From Lentinula raphanica (taxonomy: Eukaryota; Basidiomycota; Agaricomycetes; Agaricales; Omphalotaceae), in assembly GCA_027919835.1 (NCBI GenBank), contig JANVFP010000024.1, forward strand, positions 558,001 through 622,000: 64,000 bases of DNA, written 5' to 3'. Shown piece after piece: positions 11,421 through 24,500 of this stretch (position 1 is the first letter of the stretch; every line of letters begins with the position of its first letter). The translations under genes were made by a program, and so were the position numbers. The notes below the pieces were generated by a model. The model was not told the origin of the DNA and searched no databases. It worked only from the letters and a program-made list of their open reading frames with translations.

Positions 11421-13516
11421 TCACTTGTACGAGCGAGCCAAATGGCACAGATGAGTAGTCTGATTACGTAGGGTGTCCTCTTTACGACTGCCAGAGTCTA
11501 AACTTCCTGCCAACCTATTGAGCGCGGTACATTGTTGTAATAACAACATAGGCAGATTTGTTGCAGGAACGGCTTCTTCTGCAGGACATGAGAGGCGCAC
11601 AACCTGTGATCCCATTTGGTGAGACAAACACATCAAACTTGAAGAAGACAACGTACCAGGGATTTCTTCAACTGTGATTTAATTTCGCCCACCAAAGACC
11701 AGAAAACTTTTGCCTGGCCAAGGAAGGTATGAATCAAGCACTCGATGACTGGATGAGTAGTAGTACGTACATCACTTGTCAAAATTGCCTTTGTGCATTG
11801 TTCATCGGAAACCTTGCAGCCCAGGGAGGCCAGGATTTGAATCCTGAGTTCGAATATCGAGTTCGTTGCCGCATCCAATTCAGATTGCAAGTGAAATGTA
11901 TCAACTTGCAAATCCTGTCACAACAGAGTATTTCATCATTGATATAATTGATGTAGCGCCAACTCATAGCGGCAGAGCCCGCTACCCCCGTTGAGACCAA
12001 AGGAATACATTACCAAGTAGAATGATTCTTTTATACATAGCAGTATCTATTTGTGCCAGCTTTTGTAACAACACAATTCCAGAGGGATTTGATTTTTCCA
12101 TCCGCAACAAGGGTTTACGCAGTCATGGCCAATCTTCCACTCAAAAGAACCCCAATCTAGCTCTTTTTCTTTGTCGTAGTCTTCTTCTTCATTGTTATCT
12201 GCCAAACCTCCCCAATTCCATGTAGTGGTCCATTGTCCACCTTGTGAGTGTCTCCACAACCTCGGGCATGCTTCAGCACATGGTATATCCAAAAAATGTG
12301 TAGAACCCAGGCAATGGAAACGACTCAACAAGATGTGATCAAGGTTTCTCGGCATCCTGCCAATCTGGAAAACACCCATTTGCCTCTGGTCTCTGTGATT
12401 CCACAGGGACACCCCCCAAATCCTTGTTAGCCTGAGAGCTTTACAGGATCTTTTGGATCCCTGGGCTGCCCCAGGCTGCCCTGGGTATCCTTGGAATATC
12501 TCTCAGGCAAATGAAGAAGGCCAAGGATTTGGGAGGTGTCCCTGGTGTTACCTAGAGAGTCCAGGCCCAATATAGTTTTCCAGATCAGTGACCCCGTAGC
12601 TGCTCATTGGCAGCACTACACCTTTGTTGACAAGTGTAGGATATAGCAATGTGAATGATTCCAACCCCATCAGAACACTTTCAGCGGTGCTATAACCAGC
12701 GACCATGAGAGGAATGAAAGAGTCATCAGTCAAAAATCAATGCCAAATATTGCGTCTACTCCGGCACAAACATGAGAAGAGATATTGAACAACATAGGTG
12801 TGGAAAAAGATGAATAATCACTGTGGCAGACAGTGATGAGCGCAGAGGTTGTCCAACCATGAAAGGGGACGACAGATTGTTGCGATAAGAACTCGCTGGA
12901 AAGCAGCGAGGTTTCTAAGCTGAAGTTGAATTGATAGGCCTGAACAGCTTTAGAACCAATATGTATGCACATTCATGATGGTAGAGTTGAAGAATCGAAC
13001 GAGAATAGAGACTATTTGCAGCCGGCTCGGGTCTCGTCGCCGTATCCACATGCACGTGATTTTTGATGCAGCGGCGCCAGCGGCATGTCTCGGAACTGTC
13101 TCCAAATCATGTGCCGGATTTTACCGGCTGCAAATCTCTAATAGGAAACTACGTTACAAAGCATGCACAGCCCTCAACGGTCCTAACCGGTCCCACGGCC
13201 CGAGATCGAGCAACATTTTGTAGATCCACTCAAGAAACGACAAAGGATGCCCTATAAAACCCTAACCCTAAAGGGTAGCGGGAATTTCATGACGAGAGAA
13301 CCAGTTGGAAAACATACATAGTGTGAACGCAACTGAGAGAGTTGATCTCGAAGCTGGATGACCTCTCCATGTGTGCGTAAAGCTTGTTCTTCTAGCAGCC
13401 GGATGCGCCACGTGTCAGCTGATACTATGCGAACTTTGTTCTTCTGTAAAGAGCATATCAAAGTCAGCAGTACCTCAGTGACAGAAGTAAATAACACTCA
13501 CGGACTCGTAGCTCAT
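11421..13516 (-). CDS. Small coiled-coil protein, one intron swollen to 1.4 kb
   Basis: Proposed exons on the minus strand: 13502-13516 (five codons), 13318-13443, 11776-11914, 11657-11748 and 11421-11603, in consistent phase, about 184 residues. Exon 2 (EEQALRTHGEVIQLRDQLSQ) and exon 3 (LQSELDAATNSIFELRIQIL) look like heptad coiled coils. The intron between them spans 11915-13317, far longer than the usual ~50 nt here. It contains a MITE and a frameshifted gene fragment, so mobile DNA has probably expanded it. Joining exons 2 and 3 is inference from phase and coiled-coil continuity. No family recognised. Confidence 0.5.
12365..12583. mobile_element. MITE, related subfamily with CTGGAAAAC ends
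   Basis: 219 bp, ends CTGGAAAACACC and TAGTTTTCCAG, flanked by AT on both sides. Inside are mirrored GGGACACCCCCCAAATCCTT and AAGGATTTGGGAGGTGTCCC, which parallel the GATACCCCCCAA blocks of the CATCAGG family. It is probably a sister subfamily with changed termini. Confidence 0.8.
12584..12972 (-). pseudogene. Frameshifted fragment of an unknown gene
   Basis: Two minus-strand frames abut. One ends ...VCAGVDAIFGIDF at 12730 and the next continues LTDDSFIPLMVAGYS from 12733. A single missing T in a TTTTTGA run would join them. The sequence VDAIFGIDFL faintly recalls retropepsin-like C-terminal segments, but that is not enough to name it. The 3' part is cut by the MITE at 12365-12583. The fragment lies inside the swollen intron of the coiled-coil gene. 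Confidence 0.45.
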
Positions 13517-13756
13517 TGGGTAAGAACGTTTCGAGGATGGGACAATTATCAGTCTGTACATTGGAGTATATAAGTGTTCATGGTTCTTTGTTCCATGTAT
13601 ACAGCTTAGACAATAAAGAGAAGAGGATTGATAGTCCCCAAACAAGGGCATTGCTGTGCACATACAGCTCACTGGCCAGTGGCGATCACTGAGATGAAAG
13701 GATTGAATGAAATTCTGACGGTCAAGTTATATACACCCTTTGGCGGTTACTGAATT

Positions 13757-16700
13757 CTACATTGGTCTTGGCATTCCAGAGTCATTGTCTCGAAATATCT
13801 AGGTTGAGATTGACCACGTTAGTATCCTCCATTGACGCTTGATGGTCATACTCACCTTTGGAACAGGGTACACGTGGGTAACAGTGGTTTCTTTGATGGG
13901 CAATGTTAAATCTGTTCGGACAAAATGCGAAATCACGTCCTTTACGGGAATCGTCAAAATTCTCCTGCTCGTATCTGATTTCGAGCACAACCACCCGCAA
14001 TTGAGTTTTCTATACAAATCCTCTTCTTCGTTGATTGGCTGCATGGCAATGACCTCGATATATGTATTCGTGACGGGTTTCTGGGAGGTAGGATGAGGAT
14101 GAGAATGTTTGATGATGTTGTCGATTGTTCCAGCAAGTATGGTTTCCTCGCTGTGAAATACGATAGAGTTCTCGCGATCCCGATGTGAGTAGATTACCCG
14201 CCCGAGTGCCACTCCATCTAATCTTTGAGCCTGCCGAGCTACCCTGCCATCCCAATGCGAGCGGTGAATTTGATATGTTGTAGATAGGTGAGACACGATG
14301 CGATCCAAAGAAGACTCTCCAATGTAGGTAGCCGTCTCTTTGAATTCAGTACTAGACCAAGCTGATAAATCGGTCCCAGCGAACATACCGCGATGATCTT
14401 CGCGCTCAATATCTTTCAACACTGTCAATGCTTCCTCGATCTCCTCTCGAAGCTCTGGGCAGTGCTCTAGTAAGATTTGAAGGTTGGCCATTCGCCCATA
14501 TGAAGTCATCATGGTAGCCTCGACCTCGCCTAGAATGTTATATATTAATACAGTGAGATGATGATTCATGGTCAAGCTCACCAGGATGTCCGTTTTTCTT
14601 TGACTCTTGCAGCAAGTGGTTGATGCGCTCAAATACAGGGGTACTTCGTGCATGTCCCGGGCCCATGCTCTCTAGATCAGCTATAATATGAAGCGCAAGA
14701 TGGTGATTTGATGAGAGCACAACATCAGGAAACAAATCCAGGACTCCACGAAGATACTTCAGGATGCTGTTCCCATAGTAGGCTCTTGAATTCTGCGACG
14801 TTTCCCGGAGAAAGACAACGTGGAGGCTGCGAACCAGATCTAGAAAGTTAAGCAGCATCTGGTAATGACGGGATTCAGCCTCCTCTGTATTCCCGTATCC
14901 CCATATCCGAATCAAGGTTATGACCAGCGAGATGGAGCATATGACTTTGTATTCATCGGCACTGAGCTTTCCTGCGGCAGGAGTGCCCCATTTCTGAGGC
15001 GCAGGTAAAATCCAACTTGGAAGAACTGATCGTGCCATGTCAGACCAAATCTCCTCCAATAGGTCCTTCCCAATCACGGCTCGAGGAGAAACCTGTTTCA
15101 AACTGCTGTCGCGATGCTCCTGACGCTAAGAGATACATGAGCGAGTCATGAGTTAGACAAAGAAGTAATCAACTTGCCCACAACAACAATCTCCATGTCA
15201 TATCTTCCTTCTTCAGCGTTTGAAGAGTGTTGGAGTCGAATGGAGGGATTCTATATTCTCTGCAAAGATGCTCGAGCTGCTTGTGTGGCCAAGACATCAA
15301 TGTTGCCTTCGACAGCTCATCTTCTTCAAAATTGCGTTTCAGCTTTCCGTATCGCAAGTCAGAAGAATATGCGTCATCATCTGCACCGTTTTCTTGCCTC
15401 TGTTGATGATAATCAGAAATATTGATATTCATCGTAAAGGATACACATACGTAGAGTCAGCTGTAGCTGTAAGAACTTCACGAAGTAGACTGAGAAGTCT
15501 CTATATATGCTTTGCAAAGTAACAGGAGTGGCTTTCCACGCTTAAAAAACTCTTCCGGGCAGGCCAGTAGGGCTCCGGGGGGTACCCGGCTATTTATTAT
15601 ATTTATTAATATTTAATAGTTCTTTTATTATTTAATAAATATATTATAATAAATTTACTTTGCGAAGCTGTGCTGCACTTTGCAAAGTGACTACGTTTAC
15701 GGCAAATATGAAATCAGGTAAATTAGGGTTACATCATTATGTCATCACCTTCTTTTTTTGGTTCTTGCCTTTTTGGATAAAAAATGTATAATATGACATC
15801 ATTGATCTTCAAATGCTAAAAATCACAGGGAACCAAAAATAGCTGCAGTGATGTCCTGGTTACCTCAGGCACATCAAAATTGCCTAAAAAGGAAATTTGT
15901 CTAAAAATAAAACTTGATCTCATCAGGTAGCAAAAAATCTGAAAAAATCATTAAAAATACTCAAAAAAATCAGGGTTGCTTTGTTGGCCCTGAAAATGCA
16001 AAATTAAAAAAAATACATGACAAGTATCAAAAATTTTATTACTTCAAATGATACCACAACCATCAGGCATTATGTATAGAAGATCTATATGCTATTTTTA
16101 GCACACCTAGTGCCCTCAAACACTCAGATAGCCTAAATCATTCAATATATTTACTATACTCAATGTTTATTACACTTAACATAGTTAACAAGAAAAAACC
16201 TTGTAACAGTAACATGTGTGTTATGCTTAACACATTTAACAATGAAGAAGCCTTGGAACAGTGTTCATGTATGTTATACTCAATACACTTAACACACTTA
16301 ACAATGAAAAACCTTGAAACAGTGTTCATGTGTGTTATACTTAACACACTTGACTCAATATACTGAATAATGAAAAGAAAAACCTGGAATGGTGCTCATG
16401 TGTATTATACTCAGTAACACACATAATAATGAAAAAAACTCAGATCAGTGTTACTGCATGTTATACTCAACAGACTTCATCAATGAATATAACACAGTTA
16501 ACAATCAAAACCTTGGAGTAGTGTTCTCACTCATTATACTTTTACACTCAACACACTTCATCAGTAAGTATAACACACCTTTAATGGGACATTGTTATAC
16601 TATAACCCACTTATAACAACAAGGTTTGGACGCTTATGGGCGCTTATTTGGTGTTTTTCAGTCGAAATTCATTAATACCACACTCAATAATTTTTGTGGT

Positions 16701-19700
16701 GGCTTTATATTGTGTCAAAGTGTTGTCTATATTATATTCCTCTAGTTACAATTCAGAGAACTTGAAAATTCAACTTGTGGAGGTAGCTATATTGTGATCT
16801 TTTGTCATATAACAGTGTTTTATGTAAATGTCACTGCATATGTCCATGTAATGCAAGTCTACTGATGCTGGGTCATGAGAAAAGCACTCCTACAGTCTAC
16901 TGGCAGTGTCTGTACATGATTCAGATAGCTATCATAGAGGTTGGACTGTGTAATATACATGTACATGTTTCATGTACAACATAGATGTTTACACTTACAT
17001 GTAACAATAGATGTCATATTCAATGACCCCCATTACAGATCTCTTAGTTGTATTACATAGAGTTAGCATATAATAGGTTGTAGGATGACTCTTTTCATGA
17101 CCCAGTAGCAGTTTAACTTCATAACATGGGTGTATGCATTGACATTTATATAAAACACTGTTATATCACAAAAGATCATAGTATAGCTAGCCCCCAGGTT
17201 GAATTTTCGAGTTTTCCAAATTGTATCTAGAGAATTATGATATAGACAACATCCTGACACAATATAGAGCCACCACAAAAATTATTGAGTGTGGTATTAA
17301 TGAATTTTGACTCAAAAACACCAAATAAGCGCCCATAAGCGCCCAAAACTCGTTCTTATAAATGTGTTATAGTATAACAATGTCCCATTAAAGGTGTGTT
17401 ATACTTACTGATGAAGTGTGTTGAGTGTAAAAGTATAATGAGTGAGAACACTACTCCGAGGTTTTGATTGTTAACTGTGTTCTATTCATTGATGAAGTCT
17501 GTTGAGTATAACATGCAGTAACACTGATATGAGTTTTTTTCATTGTTAATTGTGTTAAGTATAATACACATGAGCACCATTCCAGGTTTTTCTTTTCATT
17601 ATTCAGTATACTAGAGTCAAGTGTGTTAAGTATAACACACATGAATACTGTTTCAAGGTTTTTCATTGTTAAGTGTTATAAGTGTGTTGAGTATAACATA
17701 CATGAACACTGTTCCAAGGCTTCTTCATTGTTAAATGTGTTAAGCATAACACACATGTTACTGTTAAAAGGTTTTTTCTTGTTAACTGTGTTAAGTGTAA
17801 TAAACATTGAGTATAGTAAATATATTGAATGATTTAGGCTATCTGAGTGTTTGAAGGCACTAGGTGTGCTAAAAATAGCATATAGATCTTCTATACATAA
17901 TGCCTGATGGTTGTGGTATCATTTGAAGTAATAAAATTTTTGACACTTGTCATGTATTTTTTTTAATTTTGCATTTTCAGGGCCAACAAAGCAACCCTGA
18001 TTTTTTTGAGTATTTTTAATGATTTTTTCAGATTTTTTGCTACCTGATAAGATCAAGTTCTATTTTTAGACAAATTTCCTTTTTAGGCAATTTTGATGTG
18101 CCTGAGGTAACCAGGACATCACTGCAGCTATTTTTGGTTCCCTGTGATTTTTAGCATTTGAAGATCAATGATGTCATATTATACATTTTTATCCAAAAAG
18201 GCAAGAACCAAAAAAGGAAAGTGATGACATAATGATGTAACCCTAATTTACCTGATTTCATATTTGCCGTAAACGTAGTCACTTTGCAAAGTGCAGCACA
18301 GCTTCGCAAAGTAAATTTATTATAATATATTTATTAAATAATAAAAGAACTATTAAATATTAATAAATATAATAAATAGCCGGGTACCCCCCGGAGCCCT
18401 ACTGGCCTGCCCGGAAGAGTTTTTTAAGCCTGGGAAGCCACTCATGTTACTTTGCAAAGCATATATGGAGACTTCTCAGTCTACTTCGTGAAGTTCTTAC
18501 AGCTACAGCTGGTAGAGTAGCAGTCGCCCACACAGAATCTTCTTAGTATCTTTTGCATTGTAGAGAATATTGAGATCCTGGCACAGTGCTTGAAGGACTC
18601 GCTTAGTACGATTGGTAAGTGAAGGAGCGCGGGTTTTCAGATTGAGCAATTTCGACTTCAGATCTTCAAACTCCTGATCTTTATTGAAAGGAAATGCTGC
18701 TGCTGGTTTTGCTACCGGGGGTAGCATAGTGAGATCCGCGAATGATGAAGAGGCCTTCGAACTGAACAACTTGAATAGAAAATAGTCAGCTGAGCAAGAG
18801 AAGTTTGTGTGAGAATAGCGTACTGCCTCGGAGACTTCTGAGTCGGAATCTTGAGTGCTAATAGTTGACTGACGGAAATAAATGGTCAGGCAGGACAACA
18901 TGAGACCATACACTTACGGGCCCAGGCTCTACCATTGGTTTATCACCTATCCAGCCATCAGGTGTCGAACCATAGTCAAGAGGAGGGATTTTGGGTATGT
19001 CTTCTGGTTTTATCGTCGAGCGCTATACAAAGGTGAGCATCGAAGCAAGGCGTTGTGAATCTGAATACTTGCCCATTGTAGAATGTGCTTTATCATTTGT
19101 TCCTTGCTTCCAGCTCCCGTACGTAACTTGAGGAGAAAGCACAGGTACCAGACCACTCTTTTATTCTCTTCTTGAAGGAGTTGCTGTAAGGTTGACATAT
19201 TCGCTCGAATCTCGTTCAAAAGGCGCCGCAGGCTGGCCTTGGACAGCTTCCTTTGCTTCTCAGTGTTGGGGCACATCCCATCACCGCTATTCTTCTCATG
19301 ATCAATACCCCAGATTAGGCGAAGATGGGTTCTGAAAAGACCAAGGTATCCTAAGTGCATATCGTCAATGACGGTATACTGAATGGGATCCCAGTATGGC
19401 AAGCTCAGCAGCTCTGTCCAACGAACTCCATGTTCTTTGTATATCATCTCACGCCGTGCCTTAGAAGCATCTCTCCATTCGGTGGCAAGTTCTTTGTGTT
19501 TCTTGGGATCGCGCATCGTCCAGGTTTCCGGATCAAGGTTATGAATGTTACTGACTGGCAAGAGGCATCGTCAACAAAAGTAAGTGTGGTTGTGCGCAGC
19601 AAAACCAGAGATTTGAATTGCAGCTTTGGTATCGCAAACTACAGGTAATAACGCTACAAACACTGTTCGACCGGTGCGATAGCGTGCCGTACGTGTGTAA

Positions 19701-21342
19701 GCAACACCTGTCCAGAATGGAAGCAGTTGGCTGACGAGCAAGCGCAATGTATGATTGATGTGGTGCTGTTTGGATTTTCCGGGAATCACAGTGACCAGAC
19801 ACATGTATTCCTGTCGATATCGGAGATGCTCGGGTAGAGATAAAACGACCAGATAGAGAGCAGTGGACTGAACTTGAGCGTGTGTTTCCTTCTGATAGAA
19901 GGGATTGAATCCATCAAATCCAAGACTGAGTATGAGTCGCAGGTCCGGGTTTCCAGATAGTCCAAGTTGAGGTAGCGCGAACGGAAGACCATCTGCACCC
20001 TTGAATTCCCGGAAGACAAGGGAATCTTTGAAATCCCTTTCTGGGCCAACTTCTGAGTGAAATCCGTATTGCTGGTGTTCAGCGATCACATCCTCAATGC
20101 CAGGAATAGCCAGGATTCTCCCAATCCATGACTTCAAGTCCTGGAAAACCTGCTTTCGAATCGGAGAAAGGAAAGAATTTTTCCCATTTCTGAACATTTG
20201 CCACAATGTGGTACCACACAATGGCGAGTCTGGGGAAGACCTCTCTTCACATACGGGAAGGAGACCGTTGACTTTATGTGCATTCTCGGCTGCGGAAACT
20301 GCCTCCGCAGTGAACAGATATAAGGCATAGCATCGTGGACATAAGATCGAGACGTGCAAGGTAGGATCCAGATCATAATGGTCGATAATTGTGTGAATAT
20401 CCTTTGGGATGAGAGCAGGGATCTGGGATTGAACTCCGTGTCTTTTGGCAAAGCCTCCAAGTATGCAACGCAGGAGGGCAAGATTGACCTGCATGCTACG
20501 AGTTGAAGTTCGATTCTTGATATACATTATCAGGGCAGCTAGTAGAGTCGGTGTTGCATCGGTCATACGTCTCTCGACGAAACGAAAATCTGATGACCTT
20601 GAGACACTACATATGATGATAGGAATGGATTCCACTTACTGTTGTCAACAATAGAACCACTATTAACCTCAGCATGAGCTTGCGATCTCCACTGCCTCTC
20701 TTTTATGCGGTAGATCTTGTTTAACGCCTCACAGAGCTCTTCCTTTATATCCACGTCGTCCATCGAGCGCTGGGCAACAGGGAGGTCTTGGACTAATTGG
20801 AGCAGGTGACAGAACCTTGCCTCTGCATCCAGTAGGCGAAGGTTGGCAACCTTCTTCGTGTGTAGAGAAAAGTCGCCAGTATTGACCTGCAGCTGAAGGC
20901 TCTGGGGATCTGGAAACACGAACGGTGTTTCCGGAGAAGGATTGTGAGCAAAGATCAGATGCGTTTCACAATCATATAGAGCTTCCAGACGCATAGATAT
21001 CTCGGAGACGACAGACTTCAACCAACCATCTGTATCTTCGTCGATTGCGTAAGGTGTGGGGTCAGGTGGAAGTGGATTTTTGTCAAGATTCGCTGGAGGC
21101 TGGGATCGTGTAGCATGCAGCTCGGTACCAGATTCTGGAGGTTCTTGCACTACACTAGATGATGTAGAGCGGTACCCCTCAGCCCTTGCGAGAAAATTTG
21201 TCCGAAGACGCTCCCGGTGACGATGCTCAGTGAGAGTTGCATATGAGACATGTACTCCGTCAGGATCCTGTTTCAAGCAGTCTTGACAATGGCATGGCCG
21301 CAAGTCTGAACCATTCGAGCGACCTCTGTGGCGGCGACTCAT
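13757..21342 (-). pseudogene. tnp2: tnp2-type (CACTA-like) transposase gene, disrupted
   Basis: Nine exons kept in phase: 20640-21342, 19073-20589, 18918-19022, 18824-18868, 18512-18769, 15178-15399, 14582-15125, 13856-14529 and 13757-13798, about 1,369 codons. The N-terminus has a CHCQDC cluster with HRHRER. The middle carries tnp2 family signatures (SLGFDGFNPF, LRYRQEYM, GHINH-like linker, LLPVVCD, AAHNHTYFC, then EHGVRWTELLSLPYWDP and DDMHLGYLGLFRTH). The C-terminal part has SWILPAPQKWGT, GKLSADEYKVIC and SSNHHLALHI. Introns after exons 2 and 6 have GC donors (TGG|GCAAGT). Two lesions are clear: TGA at 19571-19573 within the HTYFC-x-RC motif, and a 3,054-bp palindrome inserted at the end of exon 5. 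It is therefore a non-autonomous relic. Family assignment is from remembered motifs. Confidence 0.85.
15458..18511. mobile_element. Giant palindromic (foldback) element E1
   Basis: 3,054 bp. The left end CAGCTGTAGCTGTAAGAACT is mirrored at the right end (AGTTCTTACAGCTACAGCTG). It is flanked by a 7-bp duplication GTAGAGT at 15451-15457 and 18512-18518. The arms (about 15458-16830 and 17140-18511) are inverted copies. From the outside inwards they hold a GC-rich block (CTCCGGGGGGTACCCGG), an AT-rich block, a shared core around TTGGCCCTGAAAATGCAAAA, and a ~55-bp minisatellite with GTGTGTTATACTTAACACAC. The innermost parts of the arms are more diverged, and a ~150-300 bp centre is unpaired. No convincing protein is encoded; ORFs in the arms are minisatellite translations. 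It sits in the tnp2 gene. Confidence 0.9.
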
Positions 21343-21531
21343 TTCGTGCGCAACTGAAGTTGATAGATTGATGTGATAGTGGTGACGGTAGAGTGATTTC
21401 GAAGTTGTTTCATTAAGCGCTTGAGCGCTTGAATACTATCAATATGGCCGTGGAGCCGTCCGGAGCCGAGCCGTTACAGAAAACTCGCGTGAGAATTATG
21501 ATCAGCTTGAATTCCTTTTGCTATTCCGACG
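21343..21531. promoter_or_regulatory. Shared divergent promoter between tnp2 and its companion gene
   Basis: Only 189 bp separate the two divergent ATGs. It contains AAGCGCTTGAGCGCTTGA at about 21415-21432: a tandem AGCGCTTG with palindromic AAGCGCTT, a plausible protein-binding site. No TATA box is convincing. Role inferred from position. Confidence 0.45.
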
Positions 21532-24500
21532 ATGGAGCCAGATGAAGGCGTTGACGAAGAATCATCCAGTACAGCTGTAAGTAGGTTGGTTTATCTTTCA
21601 TTTAGACCAAACGCTAATAATAATCAGACCTCTACGTGGTGGAAAAGGGAAATATATGAATACACGAGCTATTGTCTGGATGGGGATGGGATGATCCAGA
21701 AAATCTATCATGACCCAAACGGTGAAGAACTGTAAGCCAAAACATTGATACTATCAGTCTAGCAGGTCCTCAACTCAAATGCAGTAAGACAAGAGGGCGC
21801 GCAAAAACTCCACCTCGTAGAGGTGGTCTCAAAAGACCGTCCAGTCAGTTGTTGGCCTTCGCATTTTTATTCTAGACTGATGTCTGGTCGATTATAGCAC
21901 CCGTTAGAGATAGTGATAGGGGATCCACCCCTGTTAGCTTCAAGCCTTTGACACGGCCGCCTAAGTATTTCGTACCAGAGGGAGCCCCAGCTGTAGCTGT
22001 AAGAACTTCACGAAGTAGAATGAGAAGTCTCCATATATGCTTTGCAAAGTAACAGGAGTGGCTTTCCAGGCTTAAAAAACTCTTCCGGGCAAGCCAGTAG
22101 GGCTCCGGGGGGTACCCGGCTATTTATTATATTTATTAATATTTGATAGTTCTTTTAATATTTAATAAATATATTATAATAAATTTACTTTGCGAAGCTG
22201 TGCTGCACTTCGCAAAGTGACTACGTTTACGGCAATTATGAAATCAGGTAAATTAGGGTTACATCATTATGTCATCACCTTCCTTTTTTGGTTGTTGCCT
22301 TTTTGGATGAAAAATGTATAATATGACATCATTGATCTTCAAATGCTAAAAATCACAGGGAACCAAAAATAGCTGCAGTGATGTCCTGGTTACCTCAGGC
22401 ACATCAAAATTGCCTAAAAAGGAAATTTGTCTAAAAATAGAACTTGATCTCATCAGGTAGCAAAAAATCTGTAAAAATCATTAAAAATACTCAAAAAAAT
22501 CAGGGTTGCTTTGTTGGCCCTGAAAATGCAAAATAAAAAAAAATACGCGACAAGTGTCAAGAATTTTATTACTTCAAATGATACCACAACCATCAGGCAT
22601 TATGTATAGATGATCTATATGCTATTTTTAGCACACTTAGTGCCCTCAAACACTCAGATAGCCTAAATCATTCAATATATTTACTATACTCAATGTTTAT
22701 TACACTTAACATAGTTAACAAGAAAAAACCTTGTAACAGTAACATGTGTGTTATGCTTAATACATTTAACAATGAAGAAGCCTTGGAACAGTGTTCATGT
22801 ATGTTATACTCAATACACTTAACACACTTAACAATGAAAAACCTTGAAACAGGGTTCATGTGTGTTATACTTAACACACTTGACTCAATATACTGAATAA
22901 TGAAAAGAAAAACCTGGATGGTGCTCATGTGTATTATACTCAGTAACACACTTAATAATGAAAAAAACTCAGATCAGTGTTACTGCATGTTATACTCAAC
23001 AGACTTCATCAATGAATATAACACACTTAACAATCAAAACACCGGAGTAGTGTTCTCACTCATTATACTTTTACACTCAACACACTTCATCAGTAAGTAT
23101 AACACACCTTTAATGGGACACATTGTTATACTATGACACACTTAAAACAACGAGTTTTGGGCGCTTATGGGCGCTTATTTGGTGTTTTTGAGTCGAAATT
23201 CATTAATACCACACTCAATAATTTTTGTGGTGGCTTATATTGTGTCAGGATATTGTCTATATTATATTCCCCTAGTTACAATTCAGTGAACTCGAAAATT
23301 CAACTTGTGGAGGTAGCTATATTGCAATCTTTTGTGATATAACAGTGTTCAATTATATAAATGTCACTGCATATGTCCATGTAATGCAAGTCTACTGATG
23401 CTGGGTCATGAGAAAAGCACTCCTACAGTCTACTGACAGTGTCTGTACATGATTCAGATAGCTATCATAGAGGTTGGACTGTGTGATATACATATACATG
23501 TTTCATGTACACCATAGATGTCTACACTTACATGTAACAATAGATGTCATATTCAATGACCCTCATTACAGATCTATTAGCTGTATCACATAGAGTTAGT
23601 ATATAATAGGTTATAGGATGACTCTTTTCATGACCCAGTAGCAGTTTAACTTCATAACATGGGTGTATGCATTGACATTTATATAAAACACTGTTATATC
23701 ACAAAAGATCATAGTATAGCTAGCCACCCAGGTTAAATTTTCAAGTTCTCCGGATTGTATCTAGAGGAATATGATATAGACAATATCCTGACACAATATA
23801 AAGCCACCACAAAAATTATTGAGTGTGGTATTAATGAATTTCGACTCAAAAACACCAAATAAGCGCCCATAAGCGCCCAAAACTCGTTGTTTTAAGTGTG
23901 TTATAGTATAACAATGTCCCATTAAAGGTGTGTTATACTTACTGATGAAGTGTGTTGAGTGTAAAAGTATAATGAGTGAGAACACTACTCCGGTGTTTTG
24001 ATTGTTAAGTGTGTTATATTCATTGATGAAGTCTGTTGAGTATAACATGCAGTAACACTGATCTGAGTTTTTTTCATTATTAAGTGTGTTACTGAGTATA
24101 ATACACATGAGCACCATCCAGGTTTTTCTTTTCATTATTCAGTATATTGAGTCAAGTGTGTTAAGTATAACACACATGAACCCTGTTTCAAGGTTTTTCA
24201 TTGTTAAGTGTGTTAAGTGTATTGAGTATAACATACATGAACACTGTTCCAAGGCTTCTTCATTGTTAAATGTATTAAGCATAACACACATGTTACTGTT
24301 ACAAGGTTTTTTCTTGTTAACTATGTTAAGTGTAATAAACATTGAGTATAGTAAATATATTGAATGATTTAGGCTATCTGAGTGTTTGAGGGCACTAAGT
24401 GTGCTAAAAATAGCATATAGATCATCTATACATAATGCCTGATGGTTGTGGTATCATTTGAAGTAATAAAATTCTTGACACTTGTCGCGTATTTTTTTTT

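Noticed and set aside
13255..13272. Interstitial telomere repeat (ACCCTAACCCTAA)
   Set aside because: Only two units, inside a probable intron; too short to mean a telomere.
13501..13580. tRNA-like A-box (GTAGCTCATTGGGTAAG)
   Set aside because: No matching B-box (GGTTCRANNCC) or acceptor stem at the right distance. The bases are explained by the start codon exon of the minus-strand coiled-coil gene.
16140..16600. CRISPR-like array
   Set aside because: Units are contiguous and diverged with no unique spacers, and the genome is fungal.
16138..16616. ORFs in the palindrome arms (also 17451-17832, 22668-23136, 23761-24367, 49839-50320)
   Set aside because: Their peptides are repeats of one ~55-bp minisatellite and appear on both strands; no codon or motif support.
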